The notes below the pieces were generated by a model. It ran no database searches, was not told the origin of the DNA, and saw only the letters and a list, made by a program, of their open reading frames with translations. A stretch of DNA of 64,000 nt, from the NCBI GenBank assembly GCA_000247545.1, contig CP003316.1, forward strand, positions 2,203,233-2,267,232. Direction: 5' to 3'. The position numbers and the translations under genes are program-made. Positions 19,205 to 26,097 of the stretch are shown in pieces. This DNA comes from Pyrobaculum oguniense TE7. Lineage in GTDB: Archaea; Thermoproteota; Thermoprotei; Thermoproteales; Thermoproteaceae. Each line of letters begins with the position of its first letter. Position 1 is the first letter of the stretch.

Positions 19205-20088
19205 AGGGTCTCGATATAGTGCCTAATGGCTGCGGCGTACCTATGCGCCGAGATGCTCATTCTCAAATACCGGTTCTGACGCGGGAGCTTGAAGAGGTAC
19301 AACTCCTCCTCCATGGGGTTAATCACCGCGTAGCCAACTTCCGAGACGTCCCACCTATTCCTAATTCTGTTGGCCACATCTCTGTGGAAGCTCTGGTCGA
19401 CGTAGGGGTGGAGCAGGACAACTCTGTCCAGCCCGTAAAGGAGGAAGGTCTTAGCCATGGAGAACCCGAGGTGTGCGGTTTTTGTCACGTCTACGTAGCC
19501 GAATCCTGTAAGAGTGCCGTCTATACCTCTTAGCAAGATGTCAATCTTATCTGTGTATTTATTGGCTAACTGCGGGACGTAGGGCACCCCCCTTATCACC
19601 TTACTCAGCCTCTTGCCTAAAAAGACAGAGGCCGCCTCTATAAAATCTGCCAAAGCCTGGATGATGTCTGCCTCGCCGGAGATCCCTTTAAGGCTCACCG
19701 TGTAGAACTTCTTGATCTCGTAGTCTTCCTCCGAGACTTCGGGCAATGGCAGATTTTCCAGCACCTCGGAGGCAAGCAGTGTGTGGGGCAGGTAGTAGGC
19801 CACGCCCGACTTCTCAGCCAAGCCCGCCCGGCTCATGGCCTCCAGACTGGCGCACAGTGGCTCCTCCCATAGGCACTCCACCACTAGGCTACCTGATAGG
19901 AACATATAGATCGGGTTTTTTGTATTTACCCAGTTTAGAAAGAACTTCTGCAACAAGGCCATGTGATCCGGCGAAACCTCGACAAGGGCTTTCCTAACTC
20001 TTTCAAGCCCAAAGTTGGCGTTGCAGTACTCAAGTTCCTCTCTGTGATCTTTGGCAGTGCAGCCGCGCCTGTGGCAACGGAAGTCCAC
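19201..20088 (-). CDS. Hypothetical protein, possible nuclease-like fold
   Basis: This 295-residue protein is not recognised. The N-terminus has a cysteine/histidine cluster (CHRRGCTAKDH, then YCNANFG) that may bind zinc. The C-terminal half contains DKIDILLRGIDG, GFGYVDVTKTAHLG and RVVLLHPY. The run of strands around acidic residues and a following VDVTK resembles restriction-endonuclease-like cores, but this is a pattern-level guess. GTG 20088 follows a TTTATATAG box by about 20 bases. The gene is translationally coupled to the DUF2070 gene. Confidence 0.6.
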   Translation of the reverse strand: MDFRCHRRGCTAKDHREELEYCNANFGLERVRKALVEVSPDHMALLQKFFLNWVNTKNPIYMFLSGSLVVECLWEEPLCASLEAMSRAGLAEKSGVAYYLPHTLLASEVLENLPLPEVSEEDYEIKKFYTVSLKGISGEADIIQALADFIEAASVFLGKRLSKVIRGVPYVPQLANKYTDKIDILLRGIDGTLTGFGYVDVTKTAHLGFSMAKTFLLYGLDRVVLLHPYVDQSFHRDVANRIRNRWDVSEVGYAVINPMEEELYLFKLPRQNRYLRMSISAHRYAAAIRHYIETL

Positions 20089-20112
20089 GTTGATAGACCC
20101 CCTATATAAATT

Positions 20113-20396
20113 AAGTGTTGAGGCGAAGCCCGGGAAACGCCGCCGTACAGACCGCCGCCTGCCCTCTTCGGCGTCTATCTTTAAACACGGCCGCGCCCCA
20201 GTCGGCGTAACCGAAGACGCTAGAGGTACGCCGTGACGCGCTGATGCCAGACTCTAGACACGCCGCGGCAACTCTCCCGACCCCTCGCCGGCTCCCCCTG
20301 GTGCCGCGGTTGCCCACACACCATGAAATTGCGTCAGCCCCGGATCTGAAAGTTGCCACTATGTCGGACATCATGCAGTATACAAGCGACGCCGTG
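20113..20396. other. GC-rich 284-base gap without a recognised gene
   Basis: The interval between the 20088 gene promoter and the uracil-DNA glycosylase stop is GC-rich. An ORF shadow crosses it on the minus strand, but its composition (many Arg, Ser, Cys) does not look like a real protein. A short word GCTAGAGGTACGC at about 20219 recurs with one mismatch near 59940. I cannot assign an RNA or a protein. Confidence 0.35.
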
Positions 20397-20975
20397 TTAA
20401 AAGTACCGGTCCAGACCTCCTTTGAAAAACGTCGCAATATCCCGCCTAAAATCCTCCCCGAGCCTCGGGTTTCTCAAAACCGCAGCGGGGTGGTAGGTAA
20501 CGCAGATCTCCAGCTGGACGCCGGCTATCTTCCCCGGGTAGCACCTCCCCCTAACGTCGCCGACTTTTTCCACCTCTTTCCCAACGAGTCCGAGCAACGT
20601 TTTCGCGCTGACGGCGCCTAAGGCCACGACCCTCTTGGGCTTTAAGATAGAGATCTGCTTCAGTAGGTAAGGAAGGCACGCCGCGGCCTCCTCCCGGGCC
20701 GGGGGGCGGTTGCCAGGAGGCCTGCACTTAACCACGTTTGTGATGTAAACGTCCCCACGTTGGATCCCCAACTCGGCGAGGGTTTTTGTAAGTAGCTGGC
20801 CTGCAGCGCCGACGAAAGGCCTCCCCACCTCGTCCTCGGACGCCCCGGGGGCCTCGCCCACAATCATGATGCCAAGCTTAATATCCCCTTCTCCCGGCAC
20901 CGCGTTTCTGCGGGTCTTATGAAGAGGACACCTCGTGCAATTTTTTATTACCTCGTGGAGCTCCTCGAGAGTCAC
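20397..20975 (-). CDS. udg4: Family 4 uracil-DNA glycosylase
   Basis: This enzyme removes uracil from DNA after cytosine deamination, an important repair step at high temperature. The 192-residue protein has the [4Fe-4S] ligands CTRCPLH near the N-terminus and CLPYLLKQI and C-terminal-half cysteines. The active-site region is IVGEAPGASEDEVGRPFVG, and TYHPAAVLR gives the catalytic-loop histidine. GTG 20975 lies about 22-28 bases from an AGCTTAAG box. The gene is divergent from the CdvA-like gene. Confidence 0.94.
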   Translation of the reverse strand: MTLEELHEVIKNCTRCPLHKTRRNAVPGEGDIKLGIMIVGEAPGASEDEVGRPFVGAAGQLLTKTLAELGIQRGDVYITNVVKCRPPGNRPPAREEAAACLPYLLKQISILKPKRVVALGAVSAKTLLGLVGKEVEKVGDVRGRCYPGKIAGVQLEICVTYHPAAVLRNPRLGEDFRRDIATFFKGGLDRYF

Positions 20976-21037
20976 GATGAGCGCCGAAAATACACTATCT
21001 TAAGCTTTGGGCTTTTAAAAGGAGAGGAGCGATATAC

Positions 21038-21709
21038 GTGTTTTGGAGGCTTCTACCACCTCTCGGCAAGCAGGAGAAGAAGGATGTCAAGGTTCCCACA
21101 GTGAGGGGAAAGCCAGTGTATATTGGGGGAGTACTTCTAGTAGGGGTGGCGGAGAAGGGAGAGTTCAACGTCAAGATTAAGAAGCTAGTCTCCATAGAGG
21201 TCAAGGACGCTAGCGGCCAGAGCTACTACATAGACACCTCTAACGTTAAGGTGAAGATAACGAGGGAGTATGTAGACCTCGATATATCTGCCCTCCCCAG
21301 GTTTTTCGAGGTGAAGGTGAGGGAGGTGGGGAGGATGATAGAGGAGTTGAAAAAGACGCGGGGTGAGCTGGATAAGTCATACCACAAGCTGGAGGAGGCC
21401 CTCCTAAAAGGCGTAATAGGGATGGACGTCTACAATGAGCAGATAAAGAGGTTGCAGGAGAGGGAGAAGAGGCTCAGGACGGCGTGTATCGACATGGAGA
21501 AGAGCCTTGCCTCTGTCAGCCAGTCCCTAGCACAACTGAAGCTGGAGCTGGAGAAGAAGAGGGAGAGGCTAGAGGCCAAGCGCCTGTTGGAGAAGCTGGA
21601 GGAATCAGAGGCCGAGGAGTTGGGCAAGGTCCTCAACATTTTGGGTAGCATCAACGCCTTGAGCCACCTAATCACCTCGTCGATAATCCAGCTGAGGCTA
21701 ATCTGCTAA
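21038..21709 (+). CDS. CdvA-like PRC-barrel/coiled-coil protein
   Basis: This 223-residue protein has a short N-terminal beta domain with VPTVRGKPVYIGGVLLVGVA and YYIDTSNVKVKI. A long heptad-rich coiled coil of about 110 residues follows (VREVGRMIEELKKTRGELD through ESEAEELGKVLN). This arrangement resembles CdvA, the membrane-binding component of crenarchaeal division machinery. Thermoproteales lack the canonical Cdv/ESCRT set, so the role is open. GTG 21038 is leaderless from TTTTAAAA at about 21013-21020. Similarity is by architecture only. Confidence 0.55.
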   Translation: MFWRLLPPLGKQEKKDVKVPTVRGKPVYIGGVLLVGVAEKGEFNVKIKKLVSIEVKDASGQSYYIDTSNVKVKITREYVDLDISALPRFFEVKVREVGRMIEELKKTRGELDKSYHKLEEALLKGVIGMDVYNEQIKRLQEREKRLRTACIDMEKSLASVSQSLAQLKLELEKKRERLEAKRLLEKLEESEAEELGKVLNILGSINALSHLITSSIIQLRLIC

Positions 21710-21750
21710 GCGCTACGGAGCATTTTTTAAACTGGATATGCACTCATCTC

Positions 21751-21891
21751 ATGGCCTCTCTCCAAGCGGTGCTGGGACCCCACGCCTACTTCCTCCAGCG
21801 CTACGGCGTCTCCCCCTATGAGGACGTAGAAGCGGCAATTGAAAAGTTGAGAAAGGTGGCCCCCACCTGGCAAAGTTGCTGGAAGAGGTGA
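21751..21891 (+). CDS. Small hypothetical protein, probable frameshift near its end
   Basis: ATG 21751 lies 21 bases after a TTTTTTAA box (21723-21730). The 46-codon frame reads MASLQAVLGPHAYFLQRYG, then YEDVEAAIEKLRKVAP, and ends TWQSCWKR. Adding one C in the CCCCC run at about 21860-21864 gives KVAPHLAKLLEEVTRR and a TAG at 21900-21902. That reading continues the amphipathic helix naturally and stops exactly against the next gene. I therefore suspect a one-base indel. The function is unknown; it looks like a small helical protein. Confidence 0.5.
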   Translation: MASLQAVLGPHAYFLQRYGVSPYEDVEAAIEKLRKVAPTWQSCWKR

Positions 21892-21898
21892 CGCGACG

Positions 21899-22093
21899 CT
21901 AGTCTATAACATCCACCCCAGCGCTGAGACACTCCTCGCCCCCCTCTTCGCAACCTAGAATCAGATGTTCTCTATTCGCCTTGCATTTTCTGCAGTAGAG
22001 GTACATCTTCCCTCCGAACAGGCGTAGGTTGAATGCGGCTTCGAAAATTCTCTCCTCACCGCAGACTATACACTTCAGTATCCACCGCGTCAC
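21899..22093 (-). CDS. Small zinc-ribbon protein
   Basis: This 64-residue protein has two CxxC knuckles (KCIVCGEERIF and YCRKCKANREH) separated by about 25 residues, the pattern of a zinc ribbon, plus two further C-terminal cysteines. Such ribbons occur in transcription and ribosome factors, but nothing more specific can be said. It lies 5 bases downstream of the RimK-like gene and is probably co-transcribed with it. Confidence 0.65.
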   Translation of the reverse strand: MTRWILKCIVCGEERIFEAAFNLRLFGGKMYLYCRKCKANREHLILGCEEGGEECLSAGVDVID

Positions 22094-22098
22094 GGCCC

Positions 22099-22977
22099 CT
22101 ACTTCTTAACCACGCGTTGGATGTACTCGGCGAGGTGTACCGCGGGGTTTATGCCGGTTGCCTGTTTGAAGCCGCGCCAGTCGGGGCTCGCGTTTACTTC
22201 GAAGACGGCGTAGCCTTCTCTCCCCTCGCCAATGTCCACGCCGGAGTAGACAAGGCCCATGGCATCGGTAGCCTTGACCGCCAGCTCTTCTAGCTCTGGC
22301 GTAAGTGTGCAGGCCACGCCCACGGCGCCCTGGGCGATGTTGGTCTTCCACCCCGACGACACTCTGTACATACATCCAATGGCCCTCCCGTCTATCACTA
22401 TTATCCTAATATCTCTGTTAGGCTTCTCCACGTACTTCTGAATGTAGAGGGGGTTCCTGGCGATGAGGAGCGTCCGCATTACCTGGAAGGCCTGCTCCGG
22501 GTCCTCGAAAAGCATGGCGCCGAAGCCCCTGCTTCCCTGTATGGGCTTGAGCACTACCTTCCCCATTTCCTTGGCGGCCATGTAGCCGTAGTACAGATCT
22601 TCTGTCACGACGGTGGGGGGGACGGGTATGCCGTGTTTGCTGAGAGTGTATATAGTCTCTAGCTTGTTTCTGCAATTAACCAGGGCATCAACCGGGTTTA
22701 TGGCCACGGCTCCGCTTTGCTCGAGAATCCTCAGTGTAGAAATTCTCCTCATCAGCACGTTGGAGTCTATAACGTAGCCGAGTCCCCTAATCACGACGAC
22801 GGAGGCGCTGAGGGGCCCCCTCCGAGTCTCTACTACCGTAGCTCCATTGTAGATTTTTACCGAGAGGCGTTGAAGCGGTACGTAGCGCACGCCAAGTCCC
22901 CTCTTCTTCACCTCGAAGTATATATCGCGGGTGGGCTCGTCTGGAGTAGGCGACTCGGCGACGATGACGACGTCCAT
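22099..22977 (-). CDS. RimK-family ATP-grasp ligase
   Basis: This is a 292-residue ATP-grasp enzyme joining an amino acid or amine to a carboxylate through an acyl phosphate. It has the ATP-grasp elements VVLKPIQGSRGFGAML, the YIQKYVEKPNRDIRIIVIDG block, and the metal-binding YAVFEVNASPDWRGF near the C-terminus. Relatives include RimK, LysX and MptN, and the pocket residues do not let me choose. ATG 22977 is leaderless from the TATA box at 22998-23005. A zinc ribbon gene follows 5 bases downstream, an arrangement reminiscent of carrier-protein systems but not proof of one. Confidence 0.88.
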   Translation of the reverse strand: MDVVIVAESPTPDEPTRDIYFEVKKRGLGVRYVPLQRLSVKIYNGATVVETRRGPLSASVVVIRGLGYVIDSNVLMRRISTLRILEQSGAVAINPVDALVNCRNKLETIYTLSKHGIPVPPTVVTEDLYYGYMAAKEMGKVVLKPIQGSRGFGAMLFEDPEQAFQVMRTLLIARNPLYIQKYVEKPNRDIRIIVIDGRAIGCMYRVSSGWKTNIAQGAVGVACTLTPELEELAVKATDAMGLVYSGVDIGEGREGYAVFEVNASPDWRGFKQATGINPAVHLAEYIQRVVKK

Positions 22978-22997
22978 GCAGGTAAATATATGCCACT

Positions 22998-23005
22998 ATT
23001 TATAC
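22998..23005. promoter_or_regulatory. TATA box for the RimK-like gene
   Basis: TATAAATA on the minus strand lies 21-28 bases upstream of ATG 22977. The reverse orientation (TATTTATA) is somewhat far from the plus-strand start at 23041, which instead has a GGGGGTGG Shine-Dalgarno-like stretch just before it. Confidence 0.55.
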
Positions 23006-23040
23006 TGGTGGGCAACCTCTACTCGGCGAAGGGGGTGGCT

Positions 23041-23580
23041 ATGTGCAAGTCTTGTGGCTTTGCAACCCCAGCTCTCGACATGTGTAGAGTAACCGAGACG
23101 TGCGTGTTGTGCGCCCGGGCGGCCCTGGGCGATCGGTGCAACCCGTGCCCCGACAAGGAGAAGTGCGATGTGGCTGCTGAGGGGCTGAGGTTTTTGAAGT
23201 CGCTTGAGCCCAAACTTGACGTGTACATAGATCTAGGGAAGCAGGTGGCGAAGTCGCTTGAGCCTTACGACAGGGTGGAGATAGGGGTCGTCTTCCTGAA
23301 AAACTTAATGGGGCTTGTCAAGCTGTTGCAGAAGGAGAAGAAGGAGAGGGCCTTTCCGATTTGGGTTGCCTCGGTGGTAAGAGAGGACGTAGTGTCGAAG
23401 CTTGTTAGAACGCCGTTTGTCGCCAAGATCGACATATACCGCCCACTCAGGGAGTTCTGTGCCGCGCTTAACTGCTCAGGCCTCGAGGCGCCGCTAAACA
23501 ACCTCCTAAACGCTGTGGTGAGCCTGTCGCTTCTTGAAGGGTCCAAGGATCCAAGGCGCTACTTCCGCCTCGGCGTGTAG
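23041..23580 (+). CDS. Cysteine-rich hypothetical protein
   Basis: This 179-residue protein has a cysteine-rich N-terminus (MCKSCG, then MCRVTETCVLCARAALG and CNPCPDKEKCD), which could bind two metals or an Fe-S cluster. The rest is helical with no recognised domain. ATG 23041 is chosen because GGGGGTGG is placed as a Shine-Dalgarno-like site; ATG 22990 is an upstream alternative. The 3' end overlaps the convergent 23559-24056 gene by 22 bases. The function is unknown. Confidence 0.6.
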   Translation: MCKSCGFATPALDMCRVTETCVLCARAALGDRCNPCPDKEKCDVAAEGLRFLKSLEPKLDVYIDLGKQVAKSLEPYDRVEIGVVFLKNLMGLVKLLQKEKKERAFPIWVASVVREDVVSKLVRTPFVAKIDIYRPLREFCAALNCSGLEAPLNNLLNAVVSLSLLEGSKDPRRYFRLGV

Positions 23581-24056
23581 TAGCTGGTGACTGCCCTGAG
23601 GAGGAAGACGGCGTATACCAGCAACGCGACAGCGGCCGCGGCCATGGCTATATAGGCGTAGTACAGCGGGCTAATTACCAGGGATGCCGGCGGGGCTAAA
23701 GCCGCTGAGGCGAAGATAAATGCGAGACCAGCCGCCGTTATGGCCGCGTAGAGGAGTCTGTTAGACGAGGCGAATTCCCCCCGCGCCGTGGTCGACCTGG
23801 ATAGGAAAACCAAAAAGGCGGCGGCCACAGCCGCGACGAAGGACAAAAGCGTTAACAAACTCTGCACGAAAATCCCGGGCCCGTAGCCGCTGGCCATTGC
23901 CGCATTGAGGCTGAGGTAGACAGGCAGGTTGCTAGAGGCGTAGGCGATGCCGCCTACCAGCATTGTGACTATGAGAAACATGGCGGCGAACATGCCGTAC
24001 AGGGAGTACCTCTGTTTCAGCATTTCCGATCTCTTATACAGTACTGCCCGGCTCAT
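23559..24056 (-). CDS. Four-helix membrane protein
   Basis: This 165-residue protein has four clear membrane segments: after residue 20 (MFAAMFLIVTMLVGGIAYA), around 65-85 (LLTLLSFVAAVAAAFLVF), around 100-118 and around 128-155. Short basic ends follow. There is no catalytic motif and I do not recognise the family. Its ATG overlaps the stop of the small zinc-ribbon gene at 24053-24223 (ATGA), so they form one transcript. Confidence 0.7.
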   Translation of the reverse strand: MSRAVLYKRSEMLKQRYSLYGMFAAMFLIVTMLVGGIAYASSNLPVYLSLNAAMASGYGPGIFVQSLLTLLSFVAAVAAAFLVFLSRSTTARGEFASSNRLLYAAITAAGLAFIFASAALAPPASLVISPLYYAYIAMAAAAVALLVYAVFLLRAVTSYYTPRRK

Positions 24057-24223
24057 AGCTGTGCGTACTGTCTGATTTTTATATTACAGCTCTTGCAGTA
24101 CATCACCCTCTCTAGAGTTTTCCTGCCTGTCAGCTGGTCTATTCTGAGGTATTGGTTGGCGACTTCCATCCTACGTCCGCACGAAGGGCAGTATGCCGTG
24201 TATTCTAGGTACTCGTTGTCCAC
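24053..24223 (-). CDS. Small zinc-ribbon protein (56 residues)
   Basis: GTG 24223 opens a 56-codon gene. The protein has AYCPSCGRRMEVANQYL and MYCKSCNIKIRQ, that is, two CxxC pairs about 28 residues apart forming a zinc ribbon. The start sits about 14-25 bases from the A/T box at 24237-24248 shared with the divergent gene. The stop overlaps the next start in ATGA form. The coupling to a membrane protein suggests a joint role, which is unknown. Confidence 0.7.
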   Translation of the reverse strand: MDNEYLEYTAYCPSCGRRMEVANQYLRIDQLTGRKTLERVMYCKSCNIKIRQYAQL

Positions 24224-24236
24224 GGCCCCGCTAATG

Positions 24237-24248
24237 TATTTATTTAAT
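24237..24248. promoter_or_regulatory. Shared A/T promoter box
   Basis: GTATTTATTTAA lies between GTG 24223 (minus) and ATG 24264 (plus), at about the usual leaderless spacing on each side. Confidence 0.5.
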
Positions 24249-24263
24249 TGTTATTCGACGATC

Positions 24264-24683
24264 ATGAGCCGGGCCACTTTACAAGAAGTCGTAGAGAGAG
24301 TAAGGAGCGGGGAAAACATTGAAGTAATCGGTTACGAAGGCGATGTGGCCATTGTAGAAAAAGTCAAAGGCGTCGTGAAAGGGGAGTTTGCTCAGGAAGA
24401 GCTGAGCGAGCTCAAGAAGAGGAAGCCAAGGGGCAAGCCGACCAAGGAGCAGTTGGAGCTGGCGGCGAGGGTGGCGCGTCGACTGGGCGAGGCCAAGAAG
24501 CCTTTTAAGGTGATTTTCGGGCCTAAGGAGGTCACTATTAGGACGGGGGGCGGATTTATAAGAGTGACCGAAGACGCCGTGAAGCTAGCCGGCTACGGCA
24601 GTCTTGAAGACGACCCAATCCCGCTGGTTATAGACATCTTGAGAGAATACGGAGAGGTTAAGTTGCTGAGGCCTCTGAAGTAG
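24264..24683 (+). CDS. Conserved crenarchaeal hypothetical protein
   Basis: This 139-residue protein starts MSRATLQEVVERVRSGENIEV and contains a strongly charged linker (EELSELKKRKPRGKPTKEQ). A second domain has KPFKVIFGPKEVTIRTGGG and ends VIDILREYGEVKLLRPL. The basic central part suggests nucleic-acid binding, which is inference. ATG 24264 is set by the A/T box at 24237-24248. The 3' end overlaps the convergent HTH gene by 26 bases. Confidence 0.65.
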   Translation: MSRATLQEVVERVRSGENIEVIGYEGDVAIVEKVKGVVKGEFAQEELSELKKRKPRGKPTKEQLELAARVARRLGEAKKPFKVIFGPKEVTIRTGGGFIRVTEDAVKLAGYGSLEDDPIPLVIDILREYGEVKLLRPLK

Positions 24684-25014
24684 CTCTTTTCAAGATAACC
24701 ACGTTTAAGCGGCCCCGTTTCTGAATCTCCACGAAGCCGCCCTCGCTGAGCCTCCTCAGCGCTTTGTGGACGGTGCTCTTGGGTAGGCCCAGCTCTTTTA
24801 CGATCTCGCTTTGGTACATAACCCCCTGCCGCTCGGCGAGTAGTCTCAGTATCGATCTGTCCACCTCGGACATATCTCCCTCCAGCGGCTCATCTAGCTC
24901 AGCCTCGCCGTTGGTCTGGGCCTCAGACAATAGTCTTTTCAGCTTTGTCCTCCCAGCGTAGGCCGCCGCCACCAACACAGACAGTTGGACTATTAGAAGC
25001 GCCAACTCTAGCAT
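24658..25014 (-). CDS. Membrane-anchored winged-helix regulator
   Basis: This 118-residue protein has one N-terminal membrane segment (ELALLIVQLSVLVAAAYAG), a short acidic linker, and a winged-helix DNA-binding domain. The domain contains VDRSILRLLAERQGVMYQSE, KELGLPKSTVHKALRRL and a wing EGGFVEIQKRGRLNVVIL. The layout suggests a transcription factor tethered to the membrane. It overlaps the 3' end of the upstream 25008-25502 gene and is probably co-expressed with it. The target genes are unknown. Confidence 0.78.
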   Translation of the reverse strand: MLELALLIVQLSVLVAAAYAGRTKLKRLLSEAQTNGEAELDEPLEGDMSEVDRSILRLLAERQGVMYQSEIVKELGLPKSTVHKALRRLSEGGFVEIQKRGRLNVVILKRATSEASAT

Positions 25015-25502
25015 AGGGCTTGGGATATGCGCTCCTCCAACTCAAGGGCCTCCACCAACGAGGAGACGCGTCTAGTGGCCTCTAGGAAATACCGGCTATC
25101 CGACACGTTAAATCCAAGTCCTTTTAAGAAATCAGTGAGACACCTCTGCGTCGTGGTGATGGACATTGTTCTCGCCGCCTTGTCGTACTCCACAGTGATA
25201 AAACCTGCGACGCCTGCCCGCCTGCTCCTCCTCATCCTAACCACGTCTTTTCTACCCTCCACGAGCCAGCCCATGTGGAGTAGCGACTCCTTGATGTCAA
25301 GGAGTATGGCCGATACGTCGGCTTTGCACAGCTCTTGTAAAGAATGTACAATCTCCGGCACTGCAGGCGTTGCTCGAAGATGTCCCTCCCGGACCTCCAC
25401 CGTTTCCGTCAGCGGCTTCACGACTAAGTAGGCCATGGCGAGTTCCAGTTCAGGCGCGGCGAAGACAACGGCATCGCCTACTGTAGAAACCTCGCACACC
25501 AC
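25008..25502 (-). CDS. Hypothetical protein upstream of the HTH regulator
   Basis: This 164-residue protein is not recognised. It looks like a two-part alpha/beta protein: an N-terminal strand-rich part (VCEVSTVGDAVVFAAPELE), a central helix and a basic RMRRSRRAGVAGFITVEYD. The C-terminal helix is SLVEALELEERISQAL. No membrane segment is visible. Overlap with the membrane-tethered regulator suggests a partner or sensor, but this is inference from position only. Confidence 0.6.
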   Translation of the reverse strand: MVCEVSTVGDAVVFAAPELELAMAYLVVKPLTETVEVREGHLRATPAVPEIVHSLQELCKADVSAILLDIKESLLHMGWLVEGRKDVVRMRRSRRAGVAGFITVEYDKAARTMSITTTQRCLTDFLKGLGFNVSDSRYFLEATRRVSSLVEALELEERISQALC

Positions 25503-25684
25503 ACAGCGTCAGGCCCAAGTTTTTTAAGATTATCCCTTAGACACGCCGTTGAGGGCTGGGGCAAGCGTCCTGACAAGTCGGGGGCCGTCGTTGAGACGAC
25601 GCTACGGCACCTACGTCTGAGAAAGCGTCGTCTGTGTACAGCTGGCTTTGTAGGGCGGGACGGCGCGTGGGCGGCTGGTACATA
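25503..25684. other. 182-base gap before the ASCH gene
   Basis: I see no gene here. The only features are a TTTTTTAAGATT box upstream of the 25502 gene and AGCTTAATAC at about 25685-25694 serving the ASCH gene. The middle is GC-rich with short inverted words and no clear structure. Confidence 0.4.
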
Positions 25685-25712
25685 AGCTTAATACATTCAG
25701 TTATGAAGAGAC

Positions 25713-26087
25713 GTGGGAAGAGACGTAGGCCTTGGCCCCTATATGCGGTTTAAGAAAAAGTACCTAGATGCCGTGTTGGCGGGGAGGAAGCGGGTCACCG
25801 TGAGGTATGGAATAGTGAGACCTCGGTTTAGTCTAGTGTACGTCGTGTGTTGCGGCGAGATCTACGGCGAGGCGCTTATTACCCGGGTGGTTTACACCAA
25901 GCTGGGAAGCCTAGGCGACGACGTGGTATCCGCAGAGGGCATGGAGACTAGGGAGGAGCTGATGGGCGAGCTTAGAGAGATCTACGGAGACGTGAGCGAC
26001 GACGACCCCGTCTCTGTGATATATTTCACGCTGGTTAGGAAATACGACAAGCCGGTGCCCCTGGCACACGGACGCGGAGGTTATTAA
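25713..26087 (+). CDS. ASCH-domain protein
   Basis: This 124-residue protein is dominated by an ASCH domain, a beta-barrel fold related to PUA and implicated in RNA binding or nucleoside chemistry. The signature MRFKKKYLDAVLAGRKRVTVRYG is near the N-terminus and the basic GRKRVTVR loop is intact. GTG 25713 is 19-28 bases after the AGCTTAATAC box. An ATG at 25743 is possible and still keeps the whole domain. It lies 10 bases before the Xaa-Pro peptidase gene. Confidence 0.83.
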   Translation: MGRDVGLGPYMRFKKKYLDAVLAGRKRVTVRYGIVRPRFSLVYVVCCGEIYGEALITRVVYTKLGSLGDDVVSAEGMETREELMGELREIYGDVSDDDPVSVIYFTLVRKYDKPVPLAHGRGGY

Positions 26088-26097
26088 AAACCCGGCC

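Noticed and set aside
20111-20437. 108-residue minus-strand ORF across the gap before udg4
   Set aside because: Arg/Ser/Cys-rich composition, overlap with udg4 and no promoter; looks like chance openness in GC-rich DNA.
22717-22989. 5' extension of the cysteine-rich 23041 gene
   Set aside because: It would run antisense through the start of the RimK-like gene and its promoter; the later ATG with a Shine-Dalgarno-like stretch fits better.
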